DNA of 64,000 nt from Cupriavidus sp. EM10 (GTDB taxonomy: Bacteria; Pseudomonadota; Gammaproteobacteria; Burkholderiales; Burkholderiaceae), in the NCBI RefSeq assembly GCF_018729255.1, contig NZ_CP076060.1, positions 558,001 to 622,000 of the forward strand, in the 5' to 3' direction. Made by a program: the position numbers and the translations under genes. Within the stretch, counting starts at the first letter, position 1, and every line of letters begins with the position of its first letter. The notes under the pieces are model-generated. The model had not been told where the DNA came from and made no database searches. It worked only from the letters and a program-made list of their open reading frames with translations. Of this stretch, positions 38,835-49,114 are shown piece by piece.

Positions 38835-38871
38835 GGCAGGCGCCCCGTTCTCCAGATCGGGGCCGCCTGCC
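38835..38871. terminator. Hairpin after the cupin gene
   Basis: GGCAGGCGCCCCG pairs with CGGGGCCGCCTGCC with one bulge. No strong T run follows, so termination is only possible. Confidence 0.45.
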
Positions 38872-38964
38872 GCGCCATCGTTTCAACCGTCTTGCGCTGC
38901 AATCCGCCGACGCCTGCCTGACAGGCCTGCCGGCGCGCCTTCTTCAGAAATACCGGAGTCCATC

Positions 38965-39726
38965 TTGAACGCCATGAACGCCATGACATCGAAGCCCAGC
39001 CGTGGGCGCGAAGCCATCGAACCCGTGGTCTACATCGTCGACGACGACGCGGACATGAACGACGCGCTGGCCGATCTGCTGCGTTCGGTTGGCATCCGGT
39101 CGCGCTCGTTCCTGACGGCCGACGCCTTCCTGAAGACCCCGATCGAGATGGCGCCGGGCTGCGTGGTGATGGATGTGCGGCTGCGCGGCGCCAACGGCCT
39201 GGAAGTGCAGCGCGAGCTGATCCGGCGCGGCGTGTGCGTGCCGGTGGTGTTCATCACCGGCCATGGCGATATCGAGATGAGCGTGCGCGCCATGAAGGCG
39301 GGCGCGCTAGATTTCCTGGCCAAGCCGTTCCGCGACCAGGACTTTCTCGATGCCGTGACCGAGGCCATTGCCGTGGATCGCAGCAACCGCAAGGCGCTGC
39401 AATGCGTCGACGACCTGCGCGCACGCTTCGCGACGCTGAGCGGCCGCGAGCGCGAGGTGATGGCCCTGGCCGTGTCGGGCCTGATGAACAAGCAGATCGC
39501 CGGCAGGATCGGCATCAGCGAGGTGACCATCAAGATCCACCGCAGCCGCGCCATGCGCAAGATGGCGGCGCGCACGTTCGCGGAGCTGGTGAAGATGGCC
39601 ATCGAACTCGATGTGCAGCTGGACCCGGAGACTACCTACGCCGTGGCGTCGCTGGCCGCGCCGCCGGCCACGCTGGCCAAACACGCGGGGCCGGGCGGGG
39701 TGGCACGGCTGATGGTCGCGCACTGA
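38965..39726 (+). CDS. FixJ/NarL-type response regulator
   Basis: A 253-residue two-domain regulator. The receiver domain has VVYIVDDDADMNDALADLL, phosphoacceptor Asp70 in GCVVMDVRLRGANG, FITGHGDIEMSVRAMKAGALDFLAKPF, and its lysine in the last segment. The LuxR-type helix-turn-helix has LSGREREVMALAVSGLMNKQ and GISEVTIKIHRSRAMRKMAA. The receiver resembles FixJ/TodT. A TTG start (with GGAG six bases before it) is preferred; ATG codons follow three and six codons later. There is no kinase next to it; the kinase at 34110 has the FixL-type core expected of a partner. Confidence 0.9.
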   Translation: MNAMNAMTSKPSRGREAIEPVVYIVDDDADMNDALADLLRSVGIRSRSFLTADAFLKTPIEMAPGCVVMDVRLRGANGLEVQRELIRRGVCVPVVFITGHGDIEMSVRAMKAGALDFLAKPFRDQDFLDAVTEAIAVDRSNRKALQCVDDLRARFATLSGREREVMALAVSGLMNKQIAGRIGISEVTIKIHRSRAMRKMAARTFAELVKMAIELDVQLDPETTYAVASLAAPPATLAKHAGPGGVARLMVAH

Positions 39727-39748
39727 CGGGCGCATCTCCGACGGACGT

Positions 39749-39783
39749 AAAAAAACCCCGGCGCCCGCCGGGGTTCCTCTTTT
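39749..39783. terminator. Bidirectional terminator between the response regulator and bdhA
   Basis: AACCCCGGC-GCCC-GCCGGGGTT with an A7 run to the left (T7 on the minus strand, serving bdhA) and CCTCTTTT to the right. Confidence 0.87.
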
Positions 39784-39797
39784 GGCTGCGATGACGG

Positions 39798-40574
39798 CTA
39801 CTGCGCCGTCCAGCCGCCATCCATCGCCCAGGCCGCGCCGCGCACCTGGTCGCCGAACGGCGAGCACAGCATCAGCACCAGGTTGCCCAACTGCTCGGGC
39901 GTGACGAACTGGCCGGAAGGTTGCTTGTCGGCCAGCAGGCGTGCCTGTGCGGCTTCCGGGGTGATGGCCTCGCGCTGCGCAATCGCGTCGATCTGCGCGG
40001 CCACCAGCGGCGTCAGCACGAAGCCGGGGCAGATGGCGTTGCAGGTGATGCCGGTGCCGGCCGTTTCCAGCGCGGTCACCTTGGTCAGGCCCACCAGCCC
40101 GTGCTTGGCCGCCACATAGGCCGACTTGCCGGCCGAACCCACCAGTCCGTGCACCGACGCGATGTTGACGATGCGGCCCCAGTTGGCCGCCCGCATGCCC
40201 GGCAACGCCAGCCGCGACGTATGGAAGGCCGACGTCAGGTTGATCGCCAGGATGTCATCCCATTTCTGCACCGGAAAGTCTTCCACCGGCGACACATGCT
40301 GGATGCCGGCATTGTTGACCAGCACATCGACGCCGCCGAAGCGCGCGGCCGCCTGCGCGAACATGGCCTCGATCTCGTCGGGACGCCGCATGTCGGCGGG
40401 ATGGTGCATCACCTCGGCACCCAGGGTGCGGATGGACGCCAGGGCGGCATCCACATCGCCAAAGCCGTTGAGCACGATATTGGCGCCGGCCTGTGCCAGC
40501 GCCTGCGCGATACCCAGGCCGATGCCGCTCGTGGAGCCGGTGACCAGGGCGGTCTTGCCATGCAGATTGACCAT
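39798..40574 (-). CDS. bdhA: D-3-hydroxybutyrate dehydrogenase
   Basis: A 258-residue short-chain dehydrogenase oxidising 3-hydroxybutyrate to acetoacetate with NAD. The cofactor loop is TGSTSGIGLGIAQALAQAG; then come NNAGIQHVSPVEDFP, the catalytic Ser in NIASVHGLVGSAGKSAY and YVAAKHGLVGLTKVTALE. The substrate-binding ICPGFVLTPLV and QPSGQFVTPEQLGNLVLMLC are typical of bacterial BDH, as is the C-terminal GAAWAMDGGWTAQ. It is downstream of a GntP-type permease (gap 19 bases), which would bring in the hydroxy acid. Confidence 0.95.
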   Translation of the reverse strand: MVNLHGKTALVTGSTSGIGLGIAQALAQAGANIVLNGFGDVDAALASIRTLGAEVMHHPADMRRPDEIEAMFAQAAARFGGVDVLVNNAGIQHVSPVEDFPVQKWDDILAINLTSAFHTSRLALPGMRAANWGRIVNIASVHGLVGSAGKSAYVAAKHGLVGLTKVTALETAGTGITCNAICPGFVLTPLVAAQIDAIAQREAITPEAAQARLLADKQPSGQFVTPEQLGNLVLMLCSPFGDQVRGAAWAMDGGWTAQ

Positions 40575-40593
40575 GATGGTTCCTTGGAGGCGA

Positions 40594-41985
40594 TCAGACC
40601 AGGCCGGTCGTGTAGTACACGAAGATCACGAAGAACACGGCCAGCGTCTTGATGACCGTGATGGCGAAGATGTCCCGGTACGACTCGCGGTGCGTGAGCC
40701 CGGTCACGGCCAGCAGCGTGATCACCGCGCCGTTGTGCGGCAGCGTGTCCATGCCGCCGCTGGCCATCGACACCACGCGGTGCAGCACTTCCAGCGGAAT
40801 CTGCGCGGCCTGCGCGCCCTGGATGAACGCGTCGGACATGGCCGCCAGCGCAATGCTCATGCCGCCCGACGCGGAGCCGGTGATACCGGCCAGCGTGCTG
40901 ACCGACACGGCGGCGTTGACCAGCGGATTCGGGATGCTGCGCAGCGCGTCGCTGACCACCAGGAAGCCCGGCAGCGCGGCGATCACGCCGCCGAAGCCGT
41001 ATTCCGATGCCGTGTTCATCGACGCCAGCAGCGCGCCGGACACGGCGGCCTTGGTGCCGTCGGCAAAGCGCGCCTTGACCGCGCCAAACGCCGTGACCAG
41101 CACGATGACGATACCCAGCAGCAGGGCGCCTTCAACGGCCCAGATGGCCGTCACGTTGGCGATCTTGGTTTCCACCGGCTTGGTCAGGCCCGGCAGCGAC
41201 ACGCTGTTGGCCTCGCCGTACCAGAGCGGAATCATGCGCGTGAGCCAGAAGTTGGACACGCCCACCGCCACCAGCGGCAGGATGGCCAGCAGCGGCGGCG
41301 GCAGCTTGCCGCCTTCCACGCGCTGCGGTTCGTTCAGCAGGTTGGTGCCGTAGCCCTCGCCGCGTGCGGCGGCGGCGCGGCGGCGCCATTCCAGGTACGA
41401 CAGGCCCACGACGATGATGAACAGCGAGCCGATCACGCCCAGCACCGGAGCGGCCCACGACGTGGTCTTGAAGAAGGTGGTCGGGATGATGTTCTGTATC
41501 TGCGGCGTGCCCGGCAGGGAATCCATCGTGAACGAGAACGCGCCCAGCGCGATGGCGCCCGGCATCAGGCGCTTGGGGATGTTGCTCTGGCGGTAGAGTT
41601 CGGCGGCAAACGGGTAGACCGCGAACACCACCACGAACAGCGACACGCCGCCGTACGTCAGCAGCGCGCAGACCGCCACGATCACGGCATTGGCGCGGGA
41701 GCGGCCGATGTAGCGGATGGCCGCGGCCACGATCGATTCCGAGAAGCCCGACAGCTCGATGACCTTGCCGAACACGGCGCCGAGCATGAAAACGGGGAAG
41801 TACAGCTTCACGAAGCCGACCATCTTCTCCATGAAGATGCCCGAAAACACCGGCGCCACGGCCGACGGGTCGGTCAGCAGCACCGCGCCCAGCGCGGCCA
41901 GCGGTGCGAACAGGATCACGCTGTAGCCGCGATAGGCGGCAAACATCAGGAACGCCAATGCGGCGATCACTACGACAAAAGACAT
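40594..41985 (-). CDS. GntP-family hydroxy-acid permease (3-hydroxybutyrate-type)
   Basis: A 463-residue inner membrane symporter with about twelve helices, starting MSFVVVIAALAFLMFAAYRG. GntP marks are YGGVSLFVVVFAVYPFAAEL and FTMDSLPGTPQIQNIIPTTF. The later AGITGSASGGMSIALAAMSD and SMASGGMDTLPHNGAVITLL match the branch linked to bdhA genes in proteobacteria. The start at 41985 has GGAGACCCC upstream. The operon is preceded by a sigma-54 promoter at 42090-42105, and the divergent gene encodes a sigma-54 activator. Confidence 0.92.
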   Translation of the reverse strand: MSFVVVIAALAFLMFAAYRGYSVILFAPLAALGAVLLTDPSAVAPVFSGIFMEKMVGFVKLYFPVFMLGAVFGKVIELSGFSESIVAAAIRYIGRSRANAVIVAVCALLTYGGVSLFVVVFAVYPFAAELYRQSNIPKRLMPGAIALGAFSFTMDSLPGTPQIQNIIPTTFFKTTSWAAPVLGVIGSLFIIVVGLSYLEWRRRAAAARGEGYGTNLLNEPQRVEGGKLPPPLLAILPLVAVGVSNFWLTRMIPLWYGEANSVSLPGLTKPVETKIANVTAIWAVEGALLLGIVIVLVTAFGAVKARFADGTKAAVSGALLASMNTASEYGFGGVIAALPGFLVVSDALRSIPNPLVNAAVSVSTLAGITGSASGGMSIALAAMSDAFIQGAQAAQIPLEVLHRVVSMASGGMDTLPHNGAVITLLAVTGLTHRESYRDIFAITVIKTLAVFFVIFVYYTTGLV

Positions 41986-42089
41986 GGGGTCTCCATTGCT
42001 TGTTCTTGAATGCGGTCGAGCCGTGGCAACTTGCCCGGTGCCGTGTAATGCGATGGTCCCTCGCGCAGATGACAAGGGACCGCCTTATT

Positions 42090-42105
42090 AGCAGGCGCCG
42101 TGCCA
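42090..42105 (-). promoter_or_regulatory. Sigma-54 (-24/-12) promoter for the permease-bdhA operon
   Basis: On the minus strand the site reads TGGCACGGCGCCTGCT. It differs from the consensus TGGCACG-N4-TTGCW at one position only (C for T). The GG and GC elements have the exact required spacing. It sits about 105 bases before the permease start codon. Confidence 0.85.
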
Positions 42106-42152
42106 CATTCAAAAGTTAAGGATAAGGCGCAAATACTGTAGCGCGCGTGGCT

Positions 42153-42172
42153 TTGTCTCTTCGTTGAGACAA
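42153..42172. promoter_or_regulatory. Upstream activator sites for the sigma-54 regulator
   Basis: A perfect inverted repeat TTGTCTC-N6-GAGACAA, about 50 bases upstream of the -24 element. Further GAGACA half-sites lie at 42209-42214 and 42232-42237. They fit dimer sites of the divergently encoded activator and may also control that gene. Confidence 0.65.
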
Positions 42173-42255
42173 GACAAGCGACCCGCAAGGCGTGGCAGTC
42201 TTCGTTGTGAGACACTTCGCGTCTATAAATCGAGACAACTCTATCCGCTACAGCC

Positions 42256-43766
<1,511 letters not shown>

Positions 43767-43848
43767 GGACGCATCCTGGCGCACGCTGGCGCCCCGATCG
43801 TCATGGCGGCGTGATAACGTCACGCGAGGCAACGTGAATGGAGTTTGC

Positions 43849-44904
43849 ATGCAATCGGGCATTGTCGAAGCCGGCTATGGTTCCGACCCGGTCGGTCTGA
43901 TCAGCGGTTTCCTGTTCGAACCGGGGCAGCCGGGTCGCGAGATCGATTCCAGCGCGGCGGCCGCCTGGCTTCGCCAGCACCCTCCAGCCGGCCCGGACGA
44001 GGCGGTGGAGCAAACCGAGCGCCCGTTTGTCTGGCTGCACTTCAACCTGTCGCACAGCGCCTGCGAGCGCTGGATGCGCGGCCAGCTGGGCCTGCCCGAT
44101 GACTTCTTCGAGGCACTGCGCCAGGGCTCCCATTCGACCCGCATCGAACGCCAGGACGCCGCGCTGCTGGCCGTGGTCAACGACGTGATCTACAACTTCG
44201 GCGTGGCATCGACCGATATTTCCACGATGTGGGCGCATGCCGACCACCGCCTGGTGGTAACTGCCCGTGGCCGCCCGCTGCGCTCGGTGGATCGCCTGCG
44301 GGCTGCCGTGCGGCGCGGCGAGCGGTTCCGGTCGCCGCTGAACCTGGTGGTGCACCTGCTGCAGGACCAGGCCGACGTGCTGGTACAGATCGTGCGCGAA
44401 ACCGGTGTCAGCGTGGACCAGATCGAGGATCAGCTGCTGTCGCAGCGGTTGCAGTCGAACCGGGCGGACCTGGGCGCCATGCGGCGTGGCCTGGTGCGCC
44501 TGCAGCGGGTGCTGGCGCCCGAGCCCGGTGCGCTGTTCCGGCTGTTGAACCGCCCGCCGGCGTGGCTGCTGGAAACCGACCTGCAGGAACTGCGCGAATC
44601 GACCGAAGAGTTCTCGCTGGTGCTCAACGACCTGGCGGCGCTGGTGGAACGCATCAAGCTGCTGCAGGAAGAGATTGCCGCCAAGCTCAACGAACAGACC
44701 AACCGCACGCTGTTCACCCTGACGCTGGTCACGGTGCTGGCGCTGCCGATCAATATCGTGGCCGGCTTCTTCGGCATGAACGTGGGCGGCATCCCGCTGG
44801 CCGAGCATCCGCACGGGTTCTGGGTGCTGGTGGTGCTGGTGGCCACGTTCACGGTACTGGCCGGGCGTTGGGCCTTCCGCAAGCAGGAAACCGGCGTGAT
44901 GTGA
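43849..44904 (+). CDS. CorA/ZntB-family divalent cation transporter
   Basis: A 351-residue inner membrane transporter starting MQSGIVEAGYGSDPVGLISG, behind GGAG five bases upstream. The cytoplasmic funnel (about residues 60-280) ends in two membrane helices: TLFTLTLVTVLALPINIVAG and FWVLVVLVATFTVLAGRWAF. The pore signature is GMNVGG (GMN, with VGG in place of the CorA P-loop), closer to ZntB. The final RKQETGVM is short and basic. As sequenced it is continuous with the activator gene upstream, but the separate start and ribosome-binding site argue for two genes. It carries Zn2+, Mg2+ or related ions; direction not determined. Confidence 0.9.
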   Translation: MQSGIVEAGYGSDPVGLISGFLFEPGQPGREIDSSAAAAWLRQHPPAGPDEAVEQTERPFVWLHFNLSHSACERWMRGQLGLPDDFFEALRQGSHSTRIERQDAALLAVVNDVIYNFGVASTDISTMWAHADHRLVVTARGRPLRSVDRLRAAVRRGERFRSPLNLVVHLLQDQADVLVQIVRETGVSVDQIEDQLLSQRLQSNRADLGAMRRGLVRLQRVLAPEPGALFRLLNRPPAWLLETDLQELRESTEEFSLVLNDLAALVERIKLLQEEIAAKLNEQTNRTLFTLTLVTVLALPINIVAGFFGMNVGGIPLAEHPHGFWVLVVLVATFTVLAGRWAFRKQETGVM

Positions 44905-44918
44905 CGAATGATGACTCT

Positions 44919-44941
44919 ATGACAGATCATCGGACTGTCAT
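44919..44941. promoter_or_regulatory. Inverted repeat upstream of ppk2, possibly Pho-related
   Basis: ATGACAG-N9-CTGTCAT, 59 bases before the ppk2 start. The half-site CTGTCAT equals a PhoB half-site, and on the minus strand CTGTCAT is followed after four bases by TCATCAT. Phosphate control of ppk2 is plausible but unproven. Confidence 0.35.
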
Positions 44942-45000
44942 GAGGCCAGCGTAGGATAGTGCACCAAGGCGCACGCCGGCGTGCGCGATGGAGGAAAGCC

Positions 45001-45951
45001 ATGGACTATAACGACGAAGCCCTGATCCGTCGCATCCACCGCGAGGTGGCGGATTACTACGACGAAGAGCTCGAACTGGAGCTGGAAGACCGCGACCCGA
45101 TGCTGGTGCAGCGGGTGCTGGCCGGCGAGGCCGGCGGCCCCGGCGACAACAGCAACCTCAACGGCGACGAAGCCGAGCGCGCCGAACGCCATCTCTACTT
45201 CCGCGAACTGTTCCGCCTGCAGGGCGAACTGGTGAAACTGCAGAGCTGGGTGGTGGCCACGGGCCACAAGGTGGTGATCCTGTTCGAAGGCCGCGACGCG
45301 GCCGGCAAGGGTGGCGTGATCAAGCGCATCACGCAACGGCTGAATCCGCGCGTCTGCCGCGTGGCGGCGCTGCCGGCGCCCAACGACCGCGAGCGCACCC
45401 AGTGGTACTTCCAGCGCTACGTGTCGCACCTGCCCGCCGCCGGCGAAATGGTGCTGTTCGACCGCAGCTGGTACAACCGCGCCGGTGTGGAACATGTCAT
45501 GGGGTTCTGCAACGACGAGCAGTACGAGGAATTCTTCCGCTCGGTGCCCGAATTCGAACGCATGCTGGTGCGTTCGGGCATCCAGGTGATCAAGTACTGG
45601 TTCTCGATCACCGACGAAGAGCAGCACCTGCGCTTCCTGAGCCGCATCCACGATCCGCTCAAGCAGTGGAAGCTGAGCCCGATGGACCTGGAGTCGCGCC
45701 GTCGCTGGGAAGACTACACGCGCGCCAAGGAAATCATGCTGGAACGCACGCATATCGCCGAGGCGCCGTGGTGGGTGGTGCAGGCCGTGGACAAGAAGCG
45801 CGCCCGGCTGAACTGCATCCACCACCTGCTGCAGCAGATGCCATACGTGGAGCCGTCGCAGACGCCCATCGTGCTGCCCGAGCGCGAACGCCATGCCGAC
45901 TATGTCCGCCAGCCCGTGCCGGACAACATGATCATCCCCGAGATCTACTAG
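45001..45951 (+). CDS. ppk2: Polyphosphate kinase 2
   Basis: A 316-residue cytosolic kinase that phosphorylates nucleotides with polyphosphate. The Walker A region is FEGRDAAGKGGVIKRITQRL, the lid PNDRERTQWYFQRYVSHLPA-like segment APNDRERTQWYFQRY, and Walker B FDRSWYNRAGVEHVMGFC. IKYWFSITDEEQHLRFLSRI and KSPMDL-like KLSPMDLESRRRWEDYTRAK also match class I PPK2 enzymes. A GGAGGAAAG ribosome-binding site precedes the ATG at 45001. An acidic N-terminal stretch (DEELELELEDRD) precedes the catalytic domain. Confidence 0.95.
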   Translation: MDYNDEALIRRIHREVADYYDEELELELEDRDPMLVQRVLAGEAGGPGDNSNLNGDEAERAERHLYFRELFRLQGELVKLQSWVVATGHKVVILFEGRDAAGKGGVIKRITQRLNPRVCRVAALPAPNDRERTQWYFQRYVSHLPAAGEMVLFDRSWYNRAGVEHVMGFCNDEQYEEFFRSVPEFERMLVRSGIQVIKYWFSITDEEQHLRFLSRIHDPLKQWKLSPMDLESRRRWEDYTRAKEIMLERTHIAEAPWWVVQAVDKKRARLNCIHHLLQQMPYVEPSQTPIVLPERERHADYVRQPVPDNMIIPEIY

Positions 45952-46089
45952 GCGCAAGGCACGCTGGCAGGGCGGATGCCGGTCCGCCGCCTGTGTGCGC
46001 AGCACGACGGATTGAAACGGGCGTTGGCTCGAATCATCGCTGGAAAGCGATGTGGCGACGCTAAATCTGGCGCTTTTGGCGTCGTTATT

Positions 46090-46159
46090 GGGTGACCACT
46101 CCGAACGGGTGCGTTAAGCGCGCCTGGCTCCGGAGACCGCTTAGTTTCCGGAGTCACCC
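46090..46159 (+). promoter_or_regulatory. Long inverted repeat that could mask the start of the M30 peptidase
   Basis: GGGTGAC-CAC-TCCGAAC (46090-46106) is complementary to GTTTCCGGAGTCACCC (46144-46159), which ends at the start codon. The GGAG ribosome-binding site (46150-46153) is inside the right arm. If transcribed, the RNA could fold to hide it. Confidence 0.45.
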
Positions 46160-47859
46160 ATGCGACGCATGACCTTGCGTGCAAACACGCGCCATCGCTT
46201 TCCCACCGGTCTTACCGGCCTCGCGGCCCTGGCTGCGCTCTCCCTGGCCGCCTGTGGCGGTGGAGGCGGCGATAGCGGCGGCAACACCGCCGCGCAGTCC
46301 GCTGCCACGACCGCGAGCTCGCAACCCGATCCCATCGTCAGCCTGACGAAGTCGTGCAGCACCTGCGGCGCCGCCACGGAAAGCAGCTACGCGGGCACCG
46401 ACGTGGGCGTCTGGGGGTATCGGAATAGCACTGCCGGCCCGGCCGACCTGCAATACGCCATCTCCGGCGTGGCGGGCAAATCGATCTGGCTGCAGTTGTC
46501 CAACCTGGGCGATGCGGCGGTGGCCATGCCAACGGGGCTGTCGTCGCAGATGGCGGCCGAAATGATCGCACCGCAAGCGCTGAGCCAGGCCTCGGCGGAA
46601 GAAACCACGCAGCGCGCCATCGGCGAATTCAACCGCGCGGGCTGGGTCGATGCCACGCGGTCGTCGGGCGACCCGATGCTGAGCACGCTGGGCGCGCCGG
46701 CGCCGCTGGCCGCGTCGATCGGTACCGGCGGCCTGGCCGAAGGCGCCACCCGCAGCTGGTACCACACGGACGGCACCCAGCGTCCGGCCACGCTGCGCAA
46801 GCAGATCGCCGCGAGCGACGGCAAGGTCGTCAACGTCTGGGTGGAGACCGCCGAAGCCGCCAATGTGAGCGATACGACTGTCATGGAGCTGGCCACCGCC
46901 TTTGCCGGCAGCGGCATGATCTACGACCGTCTGCTCGACATGGGGGGCCGGTCTGGGGCGCCAATTCGTTCGGCACGTCGATGCTGCCGGCCGGCATGCC
47001 CGTGGATATCGTCGTGCTCAACTTCAATCGCGACGGCAAGCCGTACGGCACCGTGGGGTACTTCTGGGGCCTGCACAACTTCCTGAAGACCAAGGAAGCG
47101 AACAGCAACGAGTCGATCTCGCTCTACCTGGACAGCGAAACGCTGTCGCTGGGCGCCGCCGACGGACTGCGGTCCGTCAAGGCGACGATGGCGCACGAAG
47201 GCACGCACATGCAGAACTTCTTCCGCCGCCAGGTGAGCATGGGCGCCGAATACGCCTACGACACGTGGCTGGAGGAAATGACCGCGATGCAGATGGAAGA
47301 CTTCCTGAGCGGCATCATCGTCCCGGGCTACAACCCGATCCGCGATACGCGCCTGCCGGACTACTACCGCTACAGCGACTACAACTGCAACCTGACCACG
47401 TTCACCGGCTTCGGCGCATCGTGCGAGAGCTACGCGGTGTCGGGCAGTTTCGGTGGCTTCCTGAGCCGCCAGCTTGGCGTCGGCTTCTTCCGCGACCTGC
47501 TGACCCGCAAGGCGGTGGGCGCGAAGGCGGTGCTGGGCAGCGCGATCAAGGCTGCCGACGCGGCCTGGTCCTTCGAGCAGGCGCTGGTGAACTGGCGTGC
47601 CACCACGAACAGCAACATGCCGCTAAGCCGCACGCCGCGCGGCTTCGGCTATCCGCAGTGGTCCGACGGCCTGTACACGCTGCCGGCCATCGACCCGTCC
47701 GCCGCCGTGTACACCACGCTGCGCAAGCTGCCGGCCACCGCGCCGTCGATGCTGCAGGCCTACGGCAGCTACATTACGCCACGCGGCGGCAGCGACGGCG
47801 TCTATAGCGGCAGGGTGCGCGTGCCGGCCGGGGTCGACCTGTCGGTGGTGGTGTATTGA
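46160..47859 (+). CDS. M30-like (hyicolysin-type) zinc metallopeptidase lipoprotein, frameshifted
   Basis: A protein of about 566 residues with a lipoprotein signal (LTGLAALAALSLAACGGGGG, lipobox LAAC). The frame breaks after LLDMGG. One G added to the run at 46942-46947 continues it as PVWGANSFGTSMLPAGMPVD, followed by VLNFNRDGKPYGTVGYFWGL. The zinc motif is MAHEGTHMQNFF (HExxH), with a possible third ligand in EEMTAMQMED, as in peptidase family M30. A conserved Cys pair SCSTCG lies after the signal. It is predicted to be exported and tethered to a membrane. It is followed by its own terminator; there is no operon partner. Confidence 0.82.
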
Positions 47860-47886
47860 CCGGGAACGCAGCCGTTCCATGAGGAA

Positions 47887-47912
47887 GGGCCCTGTTGCGG
47901 GGCCCATTTTTC
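47887..47912 (+). terminator. Terminator after the M30 peptidase
   Basis: GGGCCC-TGTTGCG-GGGCCC followed by ATTTTTCTT. Confidence 0.85.
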
Positions 47913-47943
47913 TTGGTGGCGCTGCCGGTGACCAACGCCGCTG

Positions 47944-49035
47944 CTACAGGATCACCCCCGGAAACGCCTCCGCGAACGTCTGCACCGTGCCGGTCAGTTC
48001 GCCGTCGTAGCCGGGCAGCGCGTTCACGCGTTCGCGGAAACTGCCGCTCTTCATCGCATTCACGGCGCCTTGCAGGGCAGGACTGTGCAGCGCGTCCGCT
48101 TCCAGCGCAAAGAAATAGCGCTCCTTGAGCACCGGCACGAACTCCAGGTTGAAGCGCCGGGCCGCCGTCTCCACGCCAAAGCCCACGTCCGCCATGCCGC
48201 TGCCGATGTAGGCCGCCACGGCCGCGTGGGTGAATTCACCGTTGCTGAAGCCCTCGATGGCGTTGCTGTCGATGCCGCGCCGCGCCAGCATCAGGTCCAG
48301 CAGCAGGCGGGTGCCGGAGCCAGGCTGGCGATTGACGAAGCGCACGTCGGCGCGCGTCAGGTCTTCCAGCGAAAAGATGTTCAGCGGATTGCCGGGCCGC
48401 ACGAACAGCCCCTGCTGGCGCGTGGCCAGGTGGATCAGGCAATGCTTCTCGGGGTGCAGCCAGCGCGCGAAGCCACGCAGCGTCTCTTCCTCGAACTCTC
48501 CGACGGGCACATGGAAGCCGGCCACGTCACAGGCGCCCTCGGACAGCGCGGCGGCGGCTTCCAGGCTGCCGCAGTACTTGAGGTCGTGGCGGACCTTCTG
48601 TTCGTCCAGGAAGTCACGCAGGGCGGCCACGGCGAAACCGTGGCTGGCGTGGATGCGCACGGCCGGATCGCTGGCCGCCATCAGCTTCTTGAGCTCGATC
48701 TCCAGCTCGGAGGCCAGGCTGTCGAGCGTGGGCGTCAGGCGCGCGGCAATGCGCTTGCTGGCCCACACCAGCTGCTGGGCCAACGGTGTCAGGGTAGACC
48801 CTCGGCCGCGCGTCTTGGCGATCAGCGCGCCCCCGAACAGCGTCTCGGCGTCGCGCAAAATGCCCCAGGCGTAGCGATATGACAACGCCATGGCCTCGGC
48901 CGACTGGGCGATATTTCCGGTGGATTCGATCAGGCCCAGCAGGGCCACCAGGCGCGATACATCCAGCGCTGGCGCGGGTGCCGGGGTGGTGTCGTCGCGG
49001 ATCTGCAGGTGCGGAAGGATCGAAATGCGTAGCAT
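47944..49035 (-). CDS. fdsR: FdsR-type regulator (ModE-like helix-turn-helix plus PBP-like domain)
   Basis: A 363-residue regulator divergent from the formate dehydrogenase operon. The N-terminal LysR/ModE-like helix-turn-helix has RLVALLGLIESTGNIAQSAE then ALSYRYAWGILRDAETLFGG and TRGRGSTLTPLAQQ. The C-terminal PBP-like domain (about residues 130-340) has VRIHASHGFAVAALRDFL, VAGFHVPVGEF and RFVNRQPGSGTRLLLDLML, as in molybdate-binding regulators. In Cupriavidus necator the corresponding gene next to fdsGBACD is fdsR, described as a regulator of that operon. The ATG at 49035 is only 17 bases from the promoter -35 element of fds. Confidence 0.88.
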   Translation of the reverse strand: MLRISILPHLQIRDDTTPAPAPALDVSRLVALLGLIESTGNIAQSAEAMALSYRYAWGILRDAETLFGGALIAKTRGRGSTLTPLAQQLVWASKRIAARLTPTLDSLASELEIELKKLMAASDPAVRIHASHGFAVAALRDFLDEQKVRHDLKYCGSLEAAAALSEGACDVAGFHVPVGEFEEETLRGFARWLHPEKHCLIHLATRQQGLFVRPGNPLNIFSLEDLTRADVRFVNRQPGSGTRLLLDLMLARRGIDSNAIEGFSNGEFTHAAVAAYIGSGMADVGFGVETAARRFNLEFVPVLKERYFFALEADALHSPALQGAVNAMKSGSFRERVNALPGYDGELTGTVQTFAEAFPGVIL

Positions 49036-49052
49036 ATGCGGAAAATAGCATA
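49034..49052. promoter_or_regulatory. Possible FdsR operator
   Basis: ATATGC and GCATAT face each other with a short A-rich centre, next to the fds -35 element and overlapping the fdsR start codon. AGCATAT occurs twice as a direct repeat. This position suits both autoregulation and fds control. Confidence 0.45.
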
Positions 49053-49081
49053 TTGAACGGGGCAAAACACGGTCCTATAGT
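49053..49081 (+). promoter_or_regulatory. Sigma-70 promoter of the fds operon
   Basis: TTGAAC (49053-49058), a 17-base spacer, TATAGT (49076-49081). It is 90 bases before the fdsG start codon. Confidence 0.75.
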
Positions 49082-49114
49082 CGCACAAAGAGGCCGAAAA
49101 GCCCGTTGTGATGT

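Noticed and set aside
39030..39867. Leftward frames opposite the FixJ-type regulator
   Set aside because: They are antisense to a clear receiver plus LuxR-type helix-turn-helix protein and carry no features.
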